Source: Heliopora coerulea (Eukaryota; Cnidaria; Anthozoa; Scleralcyonacea; Helioporidae). From it: a DNA stretch of 64,000 nt. How positions within the stretch are numbered: position 1 is the stretch's first letter; each line of letters starts with the position of its first letter. Shown here piece by piece: positions 12,827 to 64,000 of the stretch. The notes under the pieces are model-generated. The model was not told the DNA's origin, did no database searches, and worked only from the letters and a program-made list of their open reading frames with translations. The translations under genes and the position numbers were made by a program. The stretch spans positions 434,001 to 498,000 of the forward strand of contig JASJOG010000028.1 in NCBI GenBank assembly GCA_030142905.1, given 5' to 3'.

Positions 12827-13465
12827 GATTAGGATCAGGATTAGGTTAGGGGTTAGGATTAGGGATAGATTAAGGGTTAGGGTTAGGGTTAGGGTTAGGA
12901 TTAGGGTTAGGATTAGGATTAAGATTAGGATTAGGGTTAGGATTAGGATTAGGGTTAGGGTTAGGATTAGGGTTAGGATTAGGATTAGGATTAAGATTAA
13001 GATTAGGATTAGGATTAGGGTTAGGATTAGGATTAGGGTTAGGATTAGGATTAGGATTAGGATTAAGATTAGGATTAGGATTAAGATTAGGGTTAGGATT
13101 AGGATTAGGATTAGGATTAAGATTAAGATTAGGATTAGGATTAGGATTAGGTTAGGGGTTAGGATTAGGGATAGATTAAGGGTTAGGATTAGGGGTTAGG
13201 ATTAGGATTAGGATTAGGGTTAGGATTAGGATTAGGGTTAGGATTAGGGTTAGGATTAGGGTTAGGATTAGGATTAGGGTTAGGATTAGGATCAGGATTA
13301 GGTTAGGGGTTAGGATTAGGGATAGATTAAGGGTTAGGATTAGGGGTTAGGATTGGAGTTAGGATTAGGGTTAGTTCTAGCCCTAGCCCCGACTCTAGTT
13401 CTAACCCTAACCCTAATCCTAACCCTGATTCTAATGTTAACCCTGATCCTAATCCTAATCCTGCT
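12827..13465 (+). repeat. Degenerate telomere-like array (TTAGGG/TTAGGA)
   Basis: About 550 bp of hexamers alternating TTAGGG, TTAGGA and TTAAGA. After about 13375 the array turns into CCCTAA/CCTAAT on the same strand up to about 13465, so it is a head-to-head inversion. TTAGGG is the cnidarian and general metazoan telomere unit. The mixture of variants argues for an old interstitial block rather than a chromosome end. Confidence 0.9.
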
Positions 13466-13931
13466 TTTCAGGTATGCCTTCTAACCACGATCATAACAGA
13501 AACCGGTCATTCCTGCTTTCGATTCGTTTTACCAATGTAGCAATACGTCCGGGAGACTCCAGTGAGTGAATCAGACTCCGCTACGCCTCGTGTTTCCACT
13601 AGGCATTTTTCCGGTTGAAATGACGTCATTCGTATTTCTATCGCAGGATAGAGACACTCCAGCAAATTTTCATTTGTTAAATGTAAAGCTGTCGACACCA
13701 TCATATATATTGTTTCAAAATTACTTATACGCACATAAGTGAAAAGTAATGATGCAAAATCAATAACACGAATTATTTCTAATTGTCCACACTGCATGGA
13801 GGCTAACAAAAGATAAATTTTCCATTTACTGGCCTAGCTGTCGGATCCGATGATTGTCAGGGCAAACAACAAGGACGTCAAAATAAATAAAGAGAAATGT
13901 GAATTTCGTCATAATTATTAGTTTTATAAGA
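13466..13931. other. Spacer between telomere-like array and hAT element
   Basis: No gene or repeat recognised. The minus-strand frame 13507-13809 has no domain signature. Confidence 0.4.
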
Positions 13932-13939
13932 CTAGACTA
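13932..13939. repeat. Left 8-bp target-site duplication (CTAGACTA)
   Basis: Identical to the 8 bp immediately after the element (16381-16388). An 8-bp duplication is diagnostic of hAT insertion. Confidence 0.9.
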
Positions 13940-16380
13940 TAGGGTTGGGCGATATTTCGATATAATTGATTTATCGCGATATTTTCACCCGCGATTATCG
14001 TATCGAAGGTAGAAATTTGAGCGACGATAAATCGAAATTATCGTCATGCTGGATGACTATCGTGATATTGCTTCCCATGTGTATATAGCTTTTATAAAAT
14101 TTTTTAAAATTCTTTCAATTCCCAAAAAATATAATTTTAAGAAGAACTAAAACTATTTTCTGAGTGTTTCCCACTATTATTTAAAGAATGCTACCAATAG
14201 TAGTTATGTATTAATTCGCTGAATAATCAAATTGCCGACTTTGTTTGCGCTGTGTGCCCACGGCATTTGTGCCGCATAGAACTTTTTTGGAATAAAGGCA
14301 GATCAACATGGCGTAGCAATACCATCAGAAGAGCATCGTCCCGTTTGCAAGATATGTCGCAAGTCAGTGCAATGTAAAAGTGGCAACACCACAAATTTGT
14401 TTACTCATCTTCGTGATCAACACCCCAAAGAATACAAAGAAGCAAGTCAAAGAAATTGCAATGCAAACAAAGCACCAAGGAGTCAAAGTATGCAGGCAAC
14501 ACTTGAGACTGTTGTTAAGCGCTCAACTCATTACGATCCCAAATGTAGCCAAGCAAAAGAGCTGAATCATGCAGTAGCTTATTTTTTAGCGAAAGACATG
14601 CAGCCATTATACACTGTAGAAAAACCTGGGTTTCAAAAGATGATTGCCAAACTAAACCCCAGGTATAAGCTCCTTTCAAGAAAGCACTTCTCACACCAAG
14701 AAATTCCACGCTTATATAATCAGGTAAAAGAAATAGTGGTTAATCCTAAGCTAAGCCAAATTCACTTTTTTTGTGCTACAACAGACTTGTGGACCAGCAG
14801 AGCAACGCATCCTTACTTGAGCTATACAGTTCATTTCATTGATTCCTCATGGGAACTTCAATCAATTTGCCTTGAGACTGTGCCCTTGTTTGAAGATCAT
14901 ACTGGAGAAAATATTATTGAGTCCATCAATGATATATTGACCAATTGGAACCTTTCAACTGAAAAGCTAGTCCTTACTACAACGGACAATGGCAGTAATT
15001 TTGTTGCTGGGTTTCATTCACATGGTTGGTTGCGATTGAGTTGTTTTGGACATTGTTTAGACCTCGCTATTAACAAGTGCCTAGAGATGCAAAGAGTACA
15101 AAAGGCAGTGAGACGATGCAGTGCTCTAGTAGCATCATTTTGTCGAAGCTGGAAGAAGAAAAGGGATCTCAACGAGAAGCAACGTCAGTTGGGTCTTCCA
15201 GAACACAAACGTCTTGGTGCAGTTACCACACGTTGGAACTCAACTTATGACATGGTGGAAAGAATATTAGAACAGCAGCAAGCGTTGTCAGCTGTTCTTC
15301 TCGAAGATAGAAAGTCGTGGTGCCTTATGCTTAACGATGCAGATGTTACAGTGCTGGAGATGTTCGTTGAACTTGTCAAACCCCTATCATACTTAACAGA
15401 TGCTTTATCGGGAGAGAAAGAGGTTACCTGTTCTGCCATCCGACCGCTCTTACAGCATGTGATGGAAATCTATGAAGATAAAGATGAAGATAGTCCTCTT
15501 TCAGTACAAATGAAGTCGGCTATTTCAGATAATCTCTCTTCACGCTATGAATCAGAGGTGATATCTTTAGTTATTGATAAATGTAGCTTTCTTGATCCAA
15601 GATTCAAAGTGAACTATGTTGCTGACACAGATCTAGTCAAGTTTAACTTATTGACAGAAATGGTGCAGAAACATCAAGAGGAGTCAAGTGATCATTCTTT
15701 AACTAACTAACCTCAACAACAAGAATCACTGGAACCCCCACTGCCAAAAAAGGCAAAAGGCTTGACTGCTATTTTAAATAAGCTTCCAAAGTCAAATGTT
15801 TCCAATCAAGAAAAACTTTCTCTAAGAGCAAGGGTGGAAAAAGAGATGAATAACTATCTGGAGCAACCATGTATAGAGACGGATAGTAATCCGCTTCTGT
15901 GGTGGAAAAACAATTGTATATATTTTCCTCTTCTTGTTATAATGGCCAGAAAGTATCTTTGTATTCCAGCAACAAGTGTACCATCAGAACGTGTATTCAG
16001 CAAGGGAGGAATTATTTGTAAATCCTTTTCGTAGTAGGTTGAAACCACAACATGTTAATAATCTAGTTTTCCTTTCACAAAACCTGGAATAAAGTAGAGT
16101 CATTCGAACAGTAGACAACGCATGGACAGTTCAGGTTTATGTAAACTTGAATAGTAAATATCAGACTAAAAGAAGCCTTTGAAGGCCCTTCATATTACTT
16201 TAACTGGTTGTTTTACTTGTTTATAATAAGATTATATATAAGCTTACAATGTTTTGATATTAATTAAAATTGAGAAATGCGGTCATTGTTTTTATTACAT
16301 TTATCGCGATATTATCGAATATCGCGATAATTTCCTTGACAATAACCGTGTGATGATTTTTTTAATATCGCCCAACCCTA
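13940..16380 (+). mobile_element. hAT DNA transposon, complete ends
   Basis: A 2441-bp element whose ends are a perfect 16-bp inverted repeat (TAGGGTTGGGCGATAT) flanked by the perfect 8-bp duplication CTAGACTA. Subterminal TATCGCGATA-type motifs lie at both ends, as expected for transposase binding. It carries one transposase frame in the same direction, damaged by a stop and a frameshift. Perfect ends and duplication indicate a fairly recent insertion about 3.6 kb upstream of the first channel exon. Confidence 0.92.
14280..16092 (+). pseudogene. hAT transposase (ZBED-like), one stop and one frameshift
   Basis: Cut-and-paste transposase. The frame is open from just after a stop at 14277-14279; no Met precedes the first domain, so the start exon may be missing or altered. 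An N-terminal BED-type zinc finger is visible (C-x2-C in PVCKICRKS, then H-L-R-D-Q-H). The hAT catalytic region follows with TTDLWTS, LTTTDNGSN, CFGHCLDLAIN and TTRWNSTYDM. The C-terminal dimerisation region has NPLLWWK and ATSVPSERVFSKGG. A TAA at 15708-15710 interrupts the frame; coding resumes in the same frame to the SERVFS motif, then a one-base shift near 16017-16021 is needed to reach the SRLKPQHVNNLVFL tail. It is inactive as read, though sequencing error at either lesion cannot be excluded. Confidence 0.88.
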
Positions 16381-16388
16381 CTAGACTA
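16381..16388. repeat. Right 8-bp target-site duplication (CTAGACTA)
   Basis: Exact match to 13932-13939. Confidence 0.9.
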
Positions 16389-16520
16389 CAGGGATTCCCA
16401 GAAAGTACTGCTTATCCTAATACATTTTGCGAGCAATTACCTGCGTGACGTATTTCGCTCCCACATGGATTCAAATGGTTTATCCTTTAATTCCTTCCGC
16501 AAGGGATCAGTCTCTTATTA

Positions 16521-16930
16521 GGCCCCAGTACACTATACTGGATTGCTTTTCGTATTGGATTACCTCAACCCAATCCGATACTTATATAGCACGTTTCAGT
16601 TCGCACTTACACTGTACTGCTCCTTTGCTTGGTCAAGGAAACATCACACATTTGTTGCCAAATAGATGATGAGTAAGAACTAGACAGCGAGATTGAATTT
16701 GTTCTCGAGTCAGTGAAGTCATTCGCAAAGCGTTCTATAGGATTCAGGCGGTTACACGGCAAGGGAAGGTACCCGATCACTTTTCATATCACCTTAAGAG
16801 CCGAGTGATTTTGTTCCGGATTCGCAAAGCGTTATGTACCGGATTACCGCGGAGTAGTGTAGCTCAAACCCCAATCCGATACGATAAGTAATCCGATACG
16901 CAAGTAATCCGGTATAGTGTAACTGGGGCC
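16521..16930. mobile_element. MITE with TTA duplication (PIF/Harbinger-type)
   Basis: Ends GGCCCCAGTACACTATACTG and, reversed, GGCCCCAGTTACACTATACC, flanked by TTA on both sides (16518-16520, 16931-16933). Subterminal AATCCGATAC motifs repeat inside. No coding capacity at 410 bp. A TTA (TWA) duplication and G-rich ends fit PIF/Harbinger MITEs. Confidence 0.75.
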
Positions 16931-16943
16931 TTATTTTACTTTC

Positions 16944-17396
16944 AGACTACGTTTATATTACAGCAATATTCTTCGGATTCAAGAAACATTCGGGTTCACG
17001 CAAAAAATGAATTCGGATTCGTTGGCCGTTTACTCATGAAAAAGGATCCGAGTTAACTGCATGCTCGTGTGAACACAAACTATGCCTTTTTATATAAGAA
17101 TGAACGTAATTCGTCACAAATTTTATTGAAAGTAACCCTGGACAATCGAAAAATTTCTGCCCATTAATTTTTTACAGCCCTGATAAAAAAAATTGGTCCC
17201 TTTAGTTGGCACTTCTACTGTTATACACAAAAACAAAGACGATCTCTTCGGATTCGAAGTATTCGGATTCTTTTCGGAATTCATACTTATCCGAATTTCG
17301 TGAGCAATCCGAAGACTTTCTATTGCGGATTCGTTACTTGAGTGCAAACGGCTACTTTGAATCCGAAGAAATTTGGTCCAGTGTAAACGTAGCCTC
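16944..17396. mobile_element. MITE with CTTCGGATTC subterminal motifs
   Basis: Left end GACTACGTTTATATTAC and reversed right end GAGGCTACGTTTACACTGG, both leading to TTCTTCGGATTC. Several more GGATTCG motifs lie in the interior. No coding capacity. Confidence 0.6.
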
Positions 17397-18561
17397 AAAC
17401 TTGTAAACCCCGGCTTATTTCACTCTGGTTAAGGCCAGACGATTTTGCTCGTCAAGGGGAGATATCTTGCTGGGAAAGGGTTTATGACCTATCTGAATTT
17501 ATATACACACACACACACACACCGACAGGATACACATCGCCTGAAACCATTTTTTATAACCGTATAAAAATTTGTCTTAGTAATGTCGGAGAGTGTAGTG
17601 CAATGTTCAGGATTAACGGTGTTTTTTTTTGGGTAAACCATGCAACAATTATTGCCGTTTTGCACTTCTGTGCCTTATGCACTCCAAAGTCATAGACAAA
17701 ACGTTATATTCAAATATTGAAATCGGTCCCAATTACCACTTACCGCTTCTGTTCTTATTCTGGCATTAAAATTACGATTTTGTTGTGGTGACAAATTGAA
17801 AAACATTTGATACCATGGTGACTGGTCATTTGAAATAACAATAAAACAAATAAGGTACAGAAGGATGGAGAAAAATGAGAGATACCCACTAAATGGGGTG
17901 CACACGGTTGCCAAGATTTTGATGCTGTCTGATCATAAGGTTCTTGAAGGAACTGTATCCATGAAACTTAAAAGAAGTTAAAATGTGTGTAGAGAAGGCC
18001 TACTCTTTTCTATCAACAGTTGACATTTTAGTGATCCAAAGCGACGAATTAATGGTCGTGTACACAACGTAAGCTCTTGGTGTTTTGTAATTGTGTGTAC
18101 ACTGTCATGAACTTCATCTACATCACTGTATTCTCTTTGACATTTCGTCTCAGTACGACACTTCTTGTTTACGGCACGGAAGTTCAAAACATGATGTTAC
18201 ACGCTGAGTTGAACGTTCAATATATTGGAATGATCATGTTTGTACGTAATGTAGCTTTGGCTTCGGCATTCTTTATTGGTTAAGTGTAAATGGCATATTA
18301 AAAAAAGGCATCTCCAATGTTATTATTTTAATGATAATAGTCGCAAGGCTTTTAATGAGACATTTTGTCTGTCAGTAACATCTAAAAACATCATTTGTTA
18401 TTCACTGTTTCTACAGCTTAAAGAAGATCCTGTATGTAAGTATAACATGCGTTACGTGGATTGATTTTCTACGCTTTTGTTTGACACAAACGGTAAAATG
18501 CGAAAACTTTGTGAATTGACGTTTAGATTTCTTTATATTGTTAAATAGTAGTCACTGTGCG
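17397..18561. other. Intergenic, no gene recognised
   Basis: AT-rich with a short (AC)n tract at about 17505-17521. Short frames on both strands lack domain features. Confidence 0.4.
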
Positions 18562-19160
<599 letters not shown>

Positions 19161-19188
19161 CACACATATCTTAGTTGAGTACCTACTA

Positions 19189-19233
<45 letters not shown>

Positions 19234-19979
19234 TGCGTGTGTGTGTGTACATAAAACCGTACAAATATTTTGTATTCATGCCTTGCAATGTTTACTACGA
19301 CGGCCATTCAGTTGGTGGAGTTGATTGATCGGTTGACCTTCTTCCACTTCCATTTAAAGTGATCGCAGAATCGTTGAAATCTGGCGTCAATTTGGGTATC
19401 CTAGGCACTTGTAGATATTAGTAAGGCACGTTTAAAAGCTTCATCTTTCATTGGGCTGTTTATTGAGAACTTCCAAGTGAAACGAAAGATGTCTGTGGTC
19501 ACAAAGAGAAGACGATTTCGAAATCCACATCGCTGCGTTATCCCGTTAGCGATTCGTAATCTGTTCATCAATAGCTTCGATCGAAATCGATTGTGTATTT
19601 ATCCTTAAAGTGTTTGTTGCAGCAGGTGGATTCTGACCAAAAGCATTTTTTCAAGTTCTAGTTTATATTTGCCGAGAGTTCTTTAAAACCACCCGCAAAA
19701 CTCAGCATAATAAACCACGTGATTATCTGAGAAACTAGTTCCGATTGGTTCGCCGGGAAAAATAATTAGCATTTATGACAAGCCTCGAGATATTTACAAA
19801 GAAATCGGGCCGATGCGAAAATGAATGGGACAAAACCGACGAATTTTAAGTCTTTTTTTTATCGATAAAAGGTAGAATAGCTTCGAAGAATATTTCGGAG
19901 AACACGTCAATAAACTACCCCTTTTTTTACGACTTAGAAGAACGTAACGGACGACCGTAATCGCCAATATTTGGACAAC
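19161..19979. other. Upstream region / possible 5' UTR and promoter of channel gene
   Basis: A (TA)n tract at about 19189-19230, then unique sequence up to the first coding exon. No TATA box or initiator can be singled out with confidence. A stop in the coding frame at 19935-19937 bounds the possible N-terminus. Confidence 0.35.
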
Positions 19980-63795
<43,816 letters not shown>

Positions 63796-64000
63796 GTAAG
63801 ACTTTCATGATTCTTTTCACGTGACGTCTTCGTGTTCGATGTTCCTTTCTATAATACCCTCAGGGAAAAAAAAGAGCTTCGCTATAACTAGTCAAATAAC
63901 ACCGCAAAAGGCTATCATCCCCATGATGTCCAACGTAAGTAACCATAAAAGCAGCCCCTCAATAACGTAATGTCAACCTAGGTAACCACGTAGGTGACCC

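Noticed and set aside
12827..13465. Chromosome end
   Set aside because: The array is degenerate, switches strand and is followed by a transposon and a large gene, so it is interstitial.
17978..18464. Possible upstream coding exons of the channel
   Set aside because: Frames near 18077-18464 have hydrophobic stretches but no CaV similarity and no splice phase that fits exon 1, which has an in-frame stop upstream and its own Met.

Overview
The window is animal (eukaryotic) nuclear DNA: one intron-rich gene among AT-rich intergenic DNA crowded with microsatellites and small transposons. The gene's protein, the TTAGGG-type repeats and the repeat families (Penelope-like elements ending in a GIY-YIG domain, hAT, TTA-flanked MITEs, tRNA-derived SINEs) suggest an anthozoan cnidarian, most likely a stony coral. 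That placement is inference from recollection of these families, not from a search.

The only host gene I can support lies on the + strand from 19980 to beyond the right edge. It is a high-voltage-activated calcium channel pore-forming alpha1 subunit of CaV2 (N/P/Q/R) type. I assembled 39 coding exons by hand (19980..63795, 4650 nt, 1550 codons). Every intron has GT..AG ends and every junction keeps the reading frame. The exons give four repeats of six membrane segments, four S4 voltage sensors, an EEEE selectivity filter (E282, E612, E1001, E1301), the beta-subunit-binding AID in the I-II loop, a short II-III loop, and an EF hand, pre-IQ and IQ region in the C-terminus. The final exons lie outside the window.

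Layout. 1-2880: nothing recognised. 2881-6281: a 3.4-kb element with about 414-bp terminal inverted repeats, a broken unrecognised reading frame and a Penelope-like 3' end inserted inside it. 9984-11729: a palindromic element containing a second, 1.37-kb element. 12827-13465: a degenerate telomere-like array that switches strand. 13940-16380: a hAT transposon with perfect 16-bp ends, a perfect 8-bp target duplication and a transposase broken by one stop and one frameshift. 16521-17396: two MITEs. 17400-19979: microsatellites and an inverted repeat. 19980-63795: the channel gene, whose introns hold Penelope-like 3' ends, MITEs with recognisable target duplications, SINE copies, foldbacks and satellite tracts.

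The most repeated unexplained theme is a family of hammerhead-ribozyme-like cores (CTGANGA, stem, GAAAC). They occur at the ends of Penelope-like fragments and, in many places, as head-to-head inverted pairs, including one palindrome with about 500-bp arms in intron 6. I found no CRISPR array, rRNA gene, credible functional tRNA gene or operon. I do not see a wholly new multi-gene system.
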